DNA of 64,000 nucleotides from Pirellulales bacterium (GTDB lineage: Bacteria; Planctomycetota; Planctomycetia; Pirellulales; DATAWG01): NCBI GenBank assembly GCA_035939775.1, contig DASZFO010000064.1, forward strand, positions 1-64,000, written 5' to 3'. Made by a program: the position numbers and the translations under genes. The notes below the pieces were generated by a model. That model saw only the letters and a list, made by a program, of their open reading frames with translations. It was not told the DNA's origin and searched no databases. Positions 42,481 to 50,941 of this stretch are shown here, piece by piece (the first letter of the stretch is position 1; the number at the start of each line of letters is the position of its first letter).

Positions 42481-44052
42481 CTACTTTGGTTGCCCTTTGC
42501 TCTCGTCTTTATACAGCTTGTACTCAATCGCATCGACCAGAGCGATCCAGCTTGCTTCGATGATGTTTTCGCTCACTCCCACTGTGCCCCAGACATCATG
42601 TTGATCGCGGCTTTCGATCACGACGCGGACTCCCGCCGCCGTGCCCGCCTCGGAATTGATCACGCGGACTTTATAATCGACCAGGTGCATTTCGACCAGC
42701 TTGGGAAACAGGCCCCCGAGCGCCTTCCGCATCGCGGCGTCCAGGGCGTTTACCGGGCCGTCTCCTTCGGCCACCTCGTGGCGCATCAGGTCGCCGGCCC
42801 GCAGCTTGACGGTCGCTTCGGTTTGCAATCCGCGTTCGTCGCGTCCCACACCGACGTGGTAGCTGATCCGCTCGAAATGCGGCCGGAACGTGCCGGCCGC
42901 GCGGCGGACCAACAGATCGAACGACGCCTCGGCCGCCTCGAATTGGTAGCCCGCGTTTTCCAGCGACACCACTTGGGCCAGAATCTTGTCCATCAATTGG
43001 CGGTCATCTTGGATGTTGTGCCGGCTGGTGAGGGCCATGATGTTCGAGCGGCCCGACAACTCGCTCACCAAAATCCGCCGCTCGTTTCCGACGACCGCCG
43101 GATCGATATGTTCGTAGCTCGCGGTGGCCCGAGCGACCGCGTGGACGTGCATGCCTCCCTTGTGAGCGAAAGCACTCTGGCCGACGAACGGCTGATTGGA
43201 CCGATAGTTCATGTTGGCCGTTTCATAGACATAGCGCGACAGCTCGGTGAGCCGGCGAATGCCGTTGGGTTCGAGCACCTCGTGGCCCTTCTTCTTCACG
43301 GCCAGGTTGGCGATCGTCGAGATCAGATCGGCATTGCCGCAGCGCTCGCCGATGCCGTTGATCGTGCCTTGCACGTGCACGGCTCCGGCGTCGATCGCAG
43401 AGAGCGAATTGGCAACCGCCATCTCACAATCGTTGTGGCAATGGATGCCGACTGGGACCGGCAAAGCGGCATGCGCCTCCTTCGTCAGTGCGGCGATCTC
43501 TTCGGGCATGCTGCCTCCGTTCGTGTCGCAGAGCACAACGAGCCGCGCGCCGGCCGCTGCGGCGGTTTGGATGGTCTGACGGGCGTAATCCGGATTGCTC
43601 TTCCAGCCGTCGAAGAAGTGCTCGGCATCGTAGATCACCTCGCGCCCCGCCTGCCGCAAGAAGCGAACGCTGTCGGCGATCATCGCGAGATTCTCGTCGA
43701 GCGAGACTCGCAGTACCTCGGTGGCATGGAAGGCCGATGTTTTGCCGACGAGCGTGATCGTCTCGGCGCCGGAATCGAGCAGCGCTTTCATCCCCGGATC
43801 GTCTTCAGCCCGCACTCCTTTCCGCCGCGTCATACCGAAGGCGCAGACCCGCGCGCGGCGCAGGTTCAATTGCTTCACGCGCTGGAAAAACTGGGCGTCC
43901 TTTTCGTTCGAGAGCGGATAGCCCCCCTCGACGTAGTCGAAGCACATTTCGTCGAGCCGCTGGGCAATGAGCAGCTTGTCGTCGAGCGAAAAGTTCACCC
44001 CTTCGCCCTGGCTGCCGTCGCGGAGGGTCGTATCGTAGATTTCGATTCGCAT
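42481..44052 (-). CDS. cimA: (R)-citramalate synthase
   Basis: A 523-residue enzyme of the isopropylmalate/citramalate synthase family that joins pyruvate and acetyl-CoA into citramalate, giving 2-oxobutyrate for isoleucine synthesis without threonine. MRIEIYDTTLRDGSQGEGVNF is the family start with the catalytic Arg-Asp; GIHCHNDCEMAVANSLSAIDAGA and VQGTINGIGERCGNADL hold the metal His pair and the acetyl-CoA site. The FDYVEGGYPLSNEKD tract marks the CimA rather than LeuA branch. A C-terminal allosteric LeuA-type dimer domain (VRVINSEAGTAAGVRVVIES) is present. ATG 44052 is taken as start. An apparent Ile-codon attenuator lies upstream. Confidence 0.9.
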   Translation of the reverse strand: MRIEIYDTTLRDGSQGEGVNFSLDDKLLIAQRLDEMCFDYVEGGYPLSNEKDAQFFQRVKQLNLRRARVCAFGMTRRKGVRAEDDPGMKALLDSGAETITLVGKTSAFHATEVLRVSLDENLAMIADSVRFLRQAGREVIYDAEHFFDGWKSNPDYARQTIQTAAAAGARLVVLCDTNGGSMPEEIAALTKEAHAALPVPVGIHCHNDCEMAVANSLSAIDAGAVHVQGTINGIGERCGNADLISTIANLAVKKKGHEVLEPNGIRRLTELSRYVYETANMNYRSNQPFVGQSAFAHKGGMHVHAVARATASYEHIDPAVVGNERRILVSELSGRSNIMALTSRHNIQDDRQLMDKILAQVVSLENAGYQFEAAEASFDLLVRRAAGTFRPHFERISYHVGVGRDERGLQTEATVKLRAGDLMRHEVAEGDGPVNALDAAMRKALGGLFPKLVEMHLVDYKVRVINSEAGTAAGVRVVIESRDQHDVWGTVGVSENIIEASWIALVDAIEYKLYKDESKGQPK

Positions 44053-44214
44053 GGGACGGGACTCGGTATTCGGGATTCGATCGCCGGCACGCTCCACGTG
44101 CCGTCCGCTCTGCGATTCCTTAGTTCTCTGTTTAGCCGCGACCGCCGCGGGAGTGCGTCGCGACGGGATAAATCGGCCGACGTCTCATTCCAATGAAAAA
44201 GCTCTCACTCCAAC

Positions 44215-44249
44215 AAAAAAGCCCTGGGGTCGCTGGCGACCTCAGGGCT
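44215..44249 (-). terminator. Attenuator terminator upstream of cimA
   Basis: On the minus strand a 14-bp stem AGCCCTGAGGTCGC/GCGACCCCAGGGCT with one G-T mismatch is followed immediately by six T residues. It lies 30 nt after the stop of the leader peptide and about 163 nt before the cimA start, so full-length cimA mRNA must read through it. Confidence 0.85.
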
Positions 44250-44278
44250 GTGGTAAACAACGACTCGCCACGGCGCCC

Positions 44279-44383
44279 TTACGGCCGCACCTCCCGAATA
44301 ATAATTCGTACGCCGACCGCTCGCCCGCCTGGGCCAGCGTCGGTTGGGGCATGCGTTACGATAGAGGCAGCCAGCTTGCTCAT
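44279..44383 (-). CDS. Putative cimA leader peptide with Ile-Ile-Ile run
   Basis: A 34-residue reading frame from ATG 44383 to TAA 44279. The C-terminal end is VRIIIREVRP, with three consecutive ATT codons at 44305-44297 and Val codons on both sides, 15 nt before the stop. GAGG lies 6 nt before the ATG. Leader peptides rich in the regulated amino acid precede many ilv/leu operons, and citramalate synthase feeds isoleucine synthesis. A 6-nt segment TGGCGA (44270-44265) can pair with TCGCCA (44239-44234) inside the terminator stem, a possible antiterminator. Ribosome stalling at Ile codons would favour it. Confidence 0.65.
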   Translation of the reverse strand: MSKLAASIVTHAPTDAGPGGRAVGVRIIIREVRP

Positions 44384-44418
44384 TAGAGCCTCGTCAATCG
44401 ATTTACAATCTCACTCCA

Positions 44419-44447
44419 AACATACCTTTCAACCCGCCGACTGTCAA
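44419..44447 (-). promoter_or_regulatory. Promoter of the cimA leader
   Basis: TTGACA (44447-44442) is separated by 17 nt from TATGTT (44424-44419). Transcription from about 44412 would include the whole leader peptide with an untranslated start of about 30 nt. Together with the leader and terminator this fills the gap between cimA and the FHA gene. Confidence 0.6.
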
Positions 44448-44553
44448 CGACGCCATCCGGCCCTTGTCGAGCGCGTAGTTGACGGCCCCGACAAGCAAGG
44501 CATAAAATCGGCTGCTTGAGCCACTAGTGTTGTTCGCGCTGTCGGGGCTGTCG

Positions 44554-46239
44554 ATGGCCATTTTGCAATCAATCACTGGAGACAACGCCGGGGAACGGCA
44601 TACCCTCAATGGCCCCAAGGCCATTCTCGGCCGCCATCCCGACTGCCAGATCGTACTCGATTCCGGCGCGGTCAGCCGGCAGCACGCTGAGATCACCTGC
44701 ACCGACGGCGATTTTTTCATCCAGGATCTGGGCAGCCGCAACGGCACGATCGTCAATGGCCAGGCGATTCAGGCCCGCCACCGACTCCAGGATGGAGACC
44801 GGCTGAAAATCTGCGACCTCTCGTTTGCCTTCTATCGCGATCAGCCGAGCGACCGCGCTCCTGTCCCCGGCATCGCGCCGCTGGCCGACGCCATGCTCAT
44901 CGACGACGCCGATGAGCACACCGGCAAATCGACGATCATGTCGAAGCTCGACATCAGCAGCGGCACCGCTGGCGTGCGCGTGAGCGTGAACCCCGAGGTC
45001 AAGCTGCGGGCGGTGATTGAAATCACCGAGAACCTTCGCAGCGCTCTCTCCGTCGATTCCGTCCTTCCGAAGCTGCTCGAAAGTTTGTTCAAAATCTTCG
45101 TGCAGGCCGATCGGGGATTCGTCGTGCTCCGGGGGGCGAACCCAGGCCAACTGCTCATCAAGGCGGTCAAGCAGCGGCGGGCCGATAGCGAAGACATGAT
45201 CCGCATCAGCCGCACGATCGTCAACTCGGTGCTCGACGGCAAGCAAGCCATCCTTTCGGCGGACGCGGCCGCCGATTCGCGCTTCGAGATGAGCCAGAGC
45301 ATCGCCGATTTCCGCATTCGCTCGATGATGTGCGCGCCGTTGGTGAATAGCGAGGGGGATGCGCTGGGGGTGATTCAGATCGACACGATCGACCAACGGG
45401 CACGCTTTCAGCAGGACGATCTGGACGTGCTGGCGAGTGTGGCCAATCAGGCGGCCTTCGCACTGGAAAACGCTCAGCTCCACGAGCGGTCTCTCAAGCA
45501 ACGGGAGGTGGAGAAGGAACTCGAGCTGGCTCACAAGGTGCAGCAGAGCCTCTTGCCGAGCGCCCCGCCAATACTCGAGGGCTATTGCTTCTTCGATTTC
45601 TACGAGCCGGCGAATCAGGTCGGTGGAGACTTTTACGACTACATTCCTTTGCCCGGTGGTCGGCTGGCGATCGTGCTGGCAGACGTTTCCGGCAAGGGAG
45701 TTCCCGCGGCCCTGGTGATGGCGCGCGTTTCGTCCGAGGTCCGCTACTGCCTGGCCAGCGAGCCGTCGGTGGCCGAAGCGGTGAGCCGAGTTAATGCGTC
45801 GTTTTGCAAGGCCGGTTGGGACGACAAGTTCGTGACCTTTGTGCTCACGCTCATCGACCCGGCCCGCGAGGAGGCAACCATCGTCAACGCCGGCCACATG
45901 GCGCCCCTCTTGCGGCGCGGCAGCGGAAAAGTCGTAGCAGTCGGTGAAGGGGACGACGACGGAGGGCCGCCGCTGGGGATCGACGCAGACTTCCAGTACA
46001 CCGCCATCACGCACCCGCTTGCCCGCGGCGACTTTCTCACGATGTTCACCGATGGCATCAGCGAGGCCATGAATCCCGACAACAAGCTTTATGGCCTGGA
46101 CCGTCTGTCCACTCAAATGGGCCGCGCGGTGGAAAACGTTTCCGACCTCGGCCGGGAAATCCTCGCCGACGTGAAGCGCTTCGTCAGCGGCCGCCCCCAA
46201 AGCGATGACATGTGCCTGGTTTGCTTCGGGCGCGAATGA
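44554..46239 (+). CDS. FHA-GAF-PP2C (SpoIIE-type) phosphatase
   Basis: A 561-residue signalling protein with three modules. An N-terminal FHA domain (ILGRHPDCQIVLDSGAVSRQHAEI, DLGSRNGTIVNG, residues about 20-95) binds phosphothreonine; a GAF domain (about 140-300; GFVVLRGANPGQLL, MMCAPLVNSEGDALGVIQID) follows; then a coiled linker (EKELELAHKVQQSLLP) and a PP2C/SpoIIE phosphatase (NQVGGDFYDYIPLPGGRLAIVLADVSGKG, MFTDGISEAMN, DDMCLVCF) with the metal Asp residues kept. ATG 44554 is preferred to GTG 44527. Such proteins act in anti-sigma or serine/threonine kinase networks; no partner gene is nearby. Confidence 0.9.
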   Translation: MAILQSITGDNAGERHTLNGPKAILGRHPDCQIVLDSGAVSRQHAEITCTDGDFFIQDLGSRNGTIVNGQAIQARHRLQDGDRLKICDLSFAFYRDQPSDRAPVPGIAPLADAMLIDDADEHTGKSTIMSKLDISSGTAGVRVSVNPEVKLRAVIEITENLRSALSVDSVLPKLLESLFKIFVQADRGFVVLRGANPGQLLIKAVKQRRADSEDMIRISRTIVNSVLDGKQAILSADAAADSRFEMSQSIADFRIRSMMCAPLVNSEGDALGVIQIDTIDQRARFQQDDLDVLASVANQAAFALENAQLHERSLKQREVEKELELAHKVQQSLLPSAPPILEGYCFFDFYEPANQVGGDFYDYIPLPGGRLAIVLADVSGKGVPAALVMARVSSEVRYCLASEPSVAEAVSRVNASFCKAGWDDKFVTFVLTLIDPAREEATIVNAGHMAPLLRRGSGKVVAVGEGDDDGGPPLGIDADFQYTAITHPLARGDFLTMFTDGISEAMNPDNKLYGLDRLSTQMGRAVENVSDLGREILADVKRFVSGRPQSDDMCLVCFGRE

Positions 46240-46245
46240 TTCGAG

Positions 46246-46578
46246 CTAATGCCGCGAGTGTAAATCCGCCGACTCAACCGCTTCGTCGTCGGCAAATCCG
46301 GCCTCGCCGAAGCCACACGCCAGAATCTGCTTCGACTCCAAGTGACAGTAGTGGGCCTTCCAGGTGCGCGGGGTCGTCTCGGTGTAGAACAGCGCCGAGT
46401 CGGCCATCGCCGAATCGCCGTGAAAAGGATCGCCAAGCAGCACGAACAGCGCACCGGCCGTTGGCCAGCCGCCGCGAGTTTCTACCGCGTGGTTGCCCGC
46501 CGCCAATTCGGCATTGAACAACTGCCGAAGTTCAGGGCATAGCGCATCGAGATGAGTCTGGTCAATGGTTTTTAGCAT
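46246..46578 (-). CDS. Hypothetical protein
   Basis: A 110-residue soluble protein starting MLKTIDQTHLDALCPELRQLFNAELAAGN. A middle segment GGWPTAGALFVLLGDPF and a C-terminal half with acidic, His-containing residues (FADDEAVESADLHSRH) follow. No family is recognised. It converges on the FHA gene with 6 bp between the stops. A start 30 nt further upstream (46608) is also possible. Confidence 0.6.
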   Translation of the reverse strand: MLKTIDQTHLDALCPELRQLFNAELAAGNHAVETRGGWPTAGALFVLLGDPFHGDSAMADSALFYTETTPRTWKAHYCHLESKQILACGFGEAGFADDEAVESADLHSRH

Positions 46579-46644
46579 GCCCTCATCGTAGCAGATTGAA
46601 CGGGGCAACGGGCTTTAAATCCGCGAATCTGCAGAATTGCGTGG

Positions 46645-46663
46645 CGGGAGCATCCTGCTCCCG
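46645..46663. repeat. Perfect hairpin CGGGAGCA/TGCTCCCG
   Basis: An 8-bp perfect stem with a 3-nt loop in the 140-bp gap between the hypothetical gene and the helicase gene stop. No T-run follows on either strand, so it looks like a short dispersed palindrome rather than a terminator. Confidence 0.55.
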
Positions 46664-46718
46664 TAAACCTGCGGCTGGAAGCAACAGCTACCATACGCAT
46701 CCAGATGCTGACGAAGCA

Positions 46719-48200
46719 CTAACGCTCGCTAGCCGCAATTCCGCCGCGACGCTTCCGCTCGTCTCGGTGACGGCCGGCGCGACTCGTGTGCGTCCGCTTT
46801 CGTTTGATCCGGCTCGCGGTGGCTCGCCCGGTCCCGCCACGGCGCGGCTGCCTCTTTTGCTGTGAACTCTTCGCCCCGTCTGGCAGCTCCTGAGCTGGGG
46901 CAACGATCGCACTGGCCGGATGGTTCGCGTCGACGCGCAGCTTCTGGCGGATAAGCCGCTCGATCGCATGCAAGTGCGTGCGTTCCTCATGATCGCAGAA
47001 CGAAACGGCAATGCCGGCGACGCCTGCCCGTCCCGTTCGGCCAATTCGATGCACGTACATTTCCGGCTCGTGCGGCAAGTCGTAGTTCAGCACGTGGGAG
47101 ACCCCCTCGACGTCGATCCCGCGCGCGGCGACGTCGGTGGCCACCAGCACCTGCATCCCATTCCGATTCGCTTTGAACCCGGCGAGCGCCCGCTGCCGGG
47201 CCGCCTGAGTCTTGTCGCCATGTATTGCGGCGGCCGAAACTCCTGCCTGATTCAACTGCCGCGTGACGCGGTCGGCCCTGTGCTTGGTGCGCGTGAATAC
47301 GATCGCCCGCGTGACCGGATTCGAGGTCAGGAAGTCAGCGAGCTTTTGTGGCTTCTGCAGACTGGTCACGTGGCAGACGGACTGCTCGATCAGGTCGGTG
47401 GTCGCCTTAACCGGCGCGATCCGAACTTGGACCGGGTTTCGGAGAATCGTGTCGGCGAGCCGCTGAATTGGCTCCGGCATGGTCGCGGAAAACAACAGGG
47501 TCTGCCGACGCGCCGGCAATTTGGCAATCACGCGCCGCAGATCGGGCAGGAACCCCATATCGAGCATCCGATCGGCCTCGTCCAGCACGAAAATCTCGAC
47601 TGCGGCGAGATCGATGAACCCCTGATTCATCAGGTCGAGCAACCTGCCCGGCGTCGCAATCAGGATGTCAACGCCCTGTTGCAAGTCGCGCACCTGCGGC
47701 CGTTGGCTGACTCCGCCGAAGACGACCGTGTGTCTCATGCCTGTATGCCGTCCATACGCTCGAAAGCTATCGCCGATCTGCGCGGCCAGTTCGCGCGTCG
47801 GCGAAAGCACTAAGACGCGAACGTTGCGCTTTCTACTTGTTGTAGCACGGTCTCCCGACCGTGCTACTGCGGCGCCAAGCAGCCGATGCAGAATCGGCAG
47901 CGCAAAAGCCGCCGTCTTGCCCGTGCCCGTCTGGGCACAACCGAGCAGATCGCGGCCGGCCACGATGTGGGGAATCGCCTGCAATTGAATCGGAGTCGGA
48001 GCGGTGTAGCCTTCCGCAGTAACGGCGCGCAATATGGGGGGCGCAAGCCCGAATTCCGAAAACAGCCGGGGACTGTCCCCGTCATTCTCTCCCTCGCCCT
48101 TGATGGGAGAGGGTCGGGGTGAGGGTGGTGAGGTTGTCTCGGAATAAAAGGGGACTGTCCCCTTCTCAGCAGGCATTTTTCGCGCAATATCAAGAGTCAT
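46719..48200 (-). CDS. DEAD-box RNA helicase, RhlE type, with two palindromic inserts
   Basis: A 493-residue ATP-dependent RNA helicase. The Q motif region is FSEFGLAPPIL ... TPIQLQAIP, motif I AQTGTGKT, motif II DEAD (VLDEADRMLDMGF), motif III SAT, and motif VI HRIGRTGR, all intact. A basic, Arg/Lys-rich tail follows (QQKRQPRRGGTGR), usual for RhlE and involved in RNA binding. The N-terminal 45 residues are mostly palindromic repeat (KGTVPF ... GDSPR), and a second palindrome codes for AVARSGDRATT between motif I and Ia. ATG 48200 is the best start; a start beyond the repeat is not available (no ATG, GTG or TTG). Confidence 0.9.
   Translation of the reverse strand: MTLDIARKMPAEKGTVPFYSETTSPPSPRPSPIKGEGENDGDSPRLFSEFGLAPPILRAVTAEGYTAPTPIQLQAIPHIVAGRDLLGCAQTGTGKTAAFALPILHRLLGAAVARSGDRATTSRKRNVRVLVLSPTRELAAQIGDSFRAYGRHTGMRHTVVFGGVSQRPQVRDLQQGVDILIATPGRLLDLMNQGFIDLAAVEIFVLDEADRMLDMGFLPDLRRVIAKLPARRQTLLFSATMPEPIQRLADTILRNPVQVRIAPVKATTDLIEQSVCHVTSLQKPQKLADFLTSNPVTRAIVFTRTKHRADRVTRQLNQAGVSAAAIHGDKTQAARQRALAGFKANRNGMQVLVATDVAARGIDVEGVSHVLNYDLPHEPEMYVHRIGRTGRAGVAGIAVSFCDHEERTHLHAIERLIRQKLRVDANHPASAIVAPAQELPDGAKSSQQKRQPRRGGTGRATASRIKRKRTHTSRAGRHRDERKRRGGIAASER
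47842..47867. repeat. GTAGCACGGTC/GACCGTGCTAC palindrome inside the helicase gene
   Basis: A perfect 11-bp inverted repeat with a 4-nt loop (TCCC). It is read in frame by the helicase gene and produces the residues AVARSGDRAT between the DEAD-box motifs I and Ia, where relatives have a short loop. It belongs to a repeat type different from the GGGGACTGTCCCC family. Confidence 0.75.
48061..48174. repeat. GGGGACTGTCCCC element E, in frame at the helicase N-terminus
   Basis: Two perfect cores lie at 48068-48080 and 48150-48162. Between them is the same CCCTC ... GGGAGAGGG / GTGAGGGTG repeat that is nested in element A. The outer arms are eroded (CAGCC and GCAGGC). It forms most of the N-terminal 45 codons of the helicase. 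Confidence 0.82.
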
Positions 48201-48407
48201 GTTCGATCTCGTGGGAGTGTCCCAGGACCGAATGCGATGAACGCAAAGCGCGTTCAGAGAAAACCATTGGACCTGGCCGTTATCCAATGGCCTGTTGCGC
48301 CGAAAGGATTCAACAACTCCTTTATACCGTGCCGCCGAAATAAGTCCAGGGCAAATCAGAGCCGCCAACACTGTTGCGGCGATTTCCGGTGTCCATCCGT
48401 TGACGGA

Positions 48408-48923
48408 CTAGCTCAGGAACGTGATCGACAGCGGGTATTTCCAAAGTTCGCCGTTGTTGGCTTTCACGGCACCGATGATCGGGAAGACGATATGGAGCAC
48501 CGCCAGGGCGAGCAGCATCGGAATGCCAATTAGAACCACACAGAGGATCCCGGAAACGATCGCGTAGATGATCGCCGAGATGATCCAGTTGACGACCACC
48601 TTCCCGTGAGCGTCGATCCCCGGCAGTTCGTTCTTCTTGAGCTGCCAGATGATGATCGGTACGACGAGCCCGCCGAATGGAACGACAAATCCGGCCAATA
48701 GGGAGATGTGCAAGAGCATCGCCCATTGACGGGTTTGCTGCTCGATATCGACCGGTTGGCCCGAGGCGCCGCCGAACAGTGGGGCGGTCTGCACGGGAGG
48801 CACGCCCGGTTGCGGCGCGGAACCATCGAGCAACCGCGCTTTGGCCTTGGTATATTCGTCGTCGGTTAACGCGCCGCGCTGGCGCAGTTCATCGAGCTTG
48901 TGAATTTCGTCAGCTAGTGCCAT
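48408..48923 (-). CDS. SHOCT-DUF4870 membrane protein
   Basis: A 171-residue protein with an N-terminal SHOCT motif (LADEIHKLDELRQRGALTDDEYTKAKARLL, residues 2-33), a short linker, and a C-terminal DUF4870 domain with three transmembrane helices (ISLLAGFVVPFGGLVVPIII, NWIISAIIYAIVSGIL, IPMLLALAVLHIVFPII). ATG 48923 is used because SHOCT starts there. SHOCT is an oligomerisation motif; the DUF4870 role is unknown. The stop is 209 bp from the helicase start. Confidence 0.85.
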   Translation of the reverse strand: MALADEIHKLDELRQRGALTDDEYTKAKARLLDGSAPQPGVPPVQTAPLFGGASGQPVDIEQQTRQWAMLLHISLLAGFVVPFGGLVVPIIIWQLKKNELPGIDAHGKVVVNWIISAIIYAIVSGILCVVLIGIPMLLALAVLHIVFPIIGAVKANNGELWKYPLSITFLS

Positions 48924-49081
48924 GGATGGCCTCGAATTGTTCCGTGGACGGATGGACAAGAACCTCGAGAGTCGAACGGAGGTGTTTCTACACCGCGGCC
49001 TCCTGGTCCTGATTCCTACGTCATTTATTTCGGCCGGCGCGACCGGATATTTCCAAAAAAACTGGGAATCTCGCCTCTAAC

Positions 49082-50869
49082 CTAGGGACGGGCATTGGGA
49101 TCGGTGGAGTTGCGATCGGTACGCTTCTCGAGGATCTTCTCGCCACCTTCAATGGTCTTGCCACCGTCGGGCCTTTCGCGGGTCTTCTCGATACGCTTAA
49201 TTTCGCTCCCTTCGATGTCATTGGGATTGATCGGTTCACCGCCGGCGCGGGTGAACAGCGCCTTGAGCACCGCCGGGTCGATCGACTTGGAGAGCGTTCT
49301 CGCGCTGCCGTCGGCGAGCAGCACGGCGAAGCCGTTCGGCTCGGCGTCGCCTAGTCCGTCAAGCGGTTTGCTCAAGTCCACGTCCAGATCATCCGGCTTG
49401 GTCCACTCGACCGCTCGATCGTCGTTGACTTCGACCAGCAAAATCGTGTTGCTGGTGCCGTCCGAAAAGTCAGGAAGTCGAAGTCCCTGCGCGCCCTCGA
49501 ACGCCAAACCTTTGCCAACGGGAACTTGAAACGGGGTCTTGCCATCGTTCGGGCGGTTTGGTTTCGCATAAATGAGAGGCATTTGCGAAATCAGGGTCTT
49601 GTTGTGCTCGCTGTCCCACGGCTCGTCGAGGCGGAATTGCTGAAAGAGGTTGTTTTGTTCAATGAAGGGTAGAATCTGCACGCGCCAGCTCAAGAGCGGC
49701 TTGCCCTGCTTATCGAAGATGGCGTGGGCCGGAAGTCGCCGATTGACGGACTCGAAGTTCAGTATGGCCAAACCGATCTGCTTCATGTTGTTCATCGACT
49801 GGACTCGAATGGCCGCCCCGCGCGCCGCCTCCATCGCCGGCAGTAGAAGCCCCATCATCACGCCGATCGAGCCGACGCTCGAATTCGCCTCAACCGAGAC
49901 GCTCAGATTTTGCCCGCGCCGGACCGGCTTGACGCGCGCGAACATCTGGTTGACCATCCGCGTCGCATATTTGGCCGACGCTTGTTGCACCGGATCGCTG
50001 CTCTGTCCTCCCGTGACGGCGATCTGGACCATCACGGCCTGCTGCGCCATCGCCAGACCCAATTTGACGATTCGCTCGGTCTCTTGCGCGGAGGTTTCAT
50101 CGATGCTTCGCAGAGTCAATTCCCCGTTGAACTTTGCTCCAATGTTGACTCGCACCAGAATGGCAGACAAAAGATCGGGCAACTTCAGAAAATCCTGAAA
50201 CGGCGGGGGCACCGGCGGCACCGCCGCCACCGCTTGCTTCATGATCGGGCGCACGGCATCGATCGAAAACACGGCCGTCAAGTGCGACGAGACGTCGACC
50301 TTCTTCAGCAAGCGGATCAGCGGACTATCCACGTCTTTGGCCGCCAGCATCTTTTGCACCAGCGGCGTCATGCCGATCACGATCGTTTTGTCATCCGGCA
50401 AATAGAGCCACATCGCGCGCGGCGCCAGCACTTCGACGACCGTTTTCCCGTCGATGTTCATCTCCTTGCCGGGAGGAAGGATTGCCGTCACGGCCGCCTT
50501 GGAGTACGGCTCCGAAAAGCGGAGCACGGCGGCGAAATCCGGGTCGGTGCCGCTCGTCGGCGAGGCGAAAATCACAACCGCCTCCTTCACTTTCAGCGGA
50601 TCGATCCCCGCCTGTTTCATGCCTGCGGCGGTGATGATCTCGATCGGCAGCCATTCCGCGTCGGGCCCAGTCAGCACCGCCTCCGGATGCGCGACAATCG
50701 CCGCGACGGCCTCGGCGGGTATGAACGTGAGATCGAGATGCTCGGGTGCCTCCGGCGATTTCACAGCCGGATCGGTTGCGCCGGGATGGTCCGCCAAGCA
50801 AACGCTTGCAGGAGAGATCAACATCCCAAAACAAGCGATTGCCGTCAGCCAGGAATGAAAGCAAGACAC
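49082..50869 (-). CDS. DUF1559 protein with secretory signal instead of prepilin leader
   Basis: A 595-residue exported protein. The N-terminus is a signal peptide (WLTAIACFGMLISPASVCLA). An N-terminal unknown domain of about 320 residues (LTFIPAEAVAAIVAHPEAVL, LYLPDDKTIVIGM) precedes a pilin-helix remnant (SIGVMMGLLLPAMEAARGAA) and a DUF1559 domain from about 345 (NNMKQIGLAILNFESVNRRLPAHAIF, LLSWRVQILPFIEQNNLF). The closing motif is FAVLLADGSARTLSKSIDPAVLKALFTRAGGE. It is adjacent to and related to the lipoprotein gene upstream on the same strand, 72 bp apart. Confidence 0.83.
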   Translation of the reverse strand: MSCFHSWLTAIACFGMLISPASVCLADHPGATDPAVKSPEAPEHLDLTFIPAEAVAAIVAHPEAVLTGPDAEWLPIEIITAAGMKQAGIDPLKVKEAVVIFASPTSGTDPDFAAVLRFSEPYSKAAVTAILPPGKEMNIDGKTVVEVLAPRAMWLYLPDDKTIVIGMTPLVQKMLAAKDVDSPLIRLLKKVDVSSHLTAVFSIDAVRPIMKQAVAAVPPVPPPFQDFLKLPDLLSAILVRVNIGAKFNGELTLRSIDETSAQETERIVKLGLAMAQQAVMVQIAVTGGQSSDPVQQASAKYATRMVNQMFARVKPVRRGQNLSVSVEANSSVGSIGVMMGLLLPAMEAARGAAIRVQSMNNMKQIGLAILNFESVNRRLPAHAIFDKQGKPLLSWRVQILPFIEQNNLFQQFRLDEPWDSEHNKTLISQMPLIYAKPNRPNDGKTPFQVPVGKGLAFEGAQGLRLPDFSDGTSNTILLVEVNDDRAVEWTKPDDLDVDLSKPLDGLGDAEPNGFAVLLADGSARTLSKSIDPAVLKALFTRAGGEPINPNDIEGSEIKRIEKTRERPDGGKTIEGGEKILEKRTDRNSTDPNARP

Positions 50870-50941
50870 AGCTCACCTGCCTTTCAAATGGGATCAGCAA
50901 AGACCGATTAACCCGAAGCCAAGGGCGACGGAATGCCAACA

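Noticed and set aside
42061-44196. Plus-strand open frame of about 710 codons opposite cimA and the protease-like gene
   Set aside because: It spans two real minus-strand genes with clear motifs and covers their gap; composition is that of a shadow frame.
48201-48371. Helicase start at 48371
   Set aside because: The extra 57 residues lack conservation-like character and have no ribosome binding site; ATG 48200 is sufficient.
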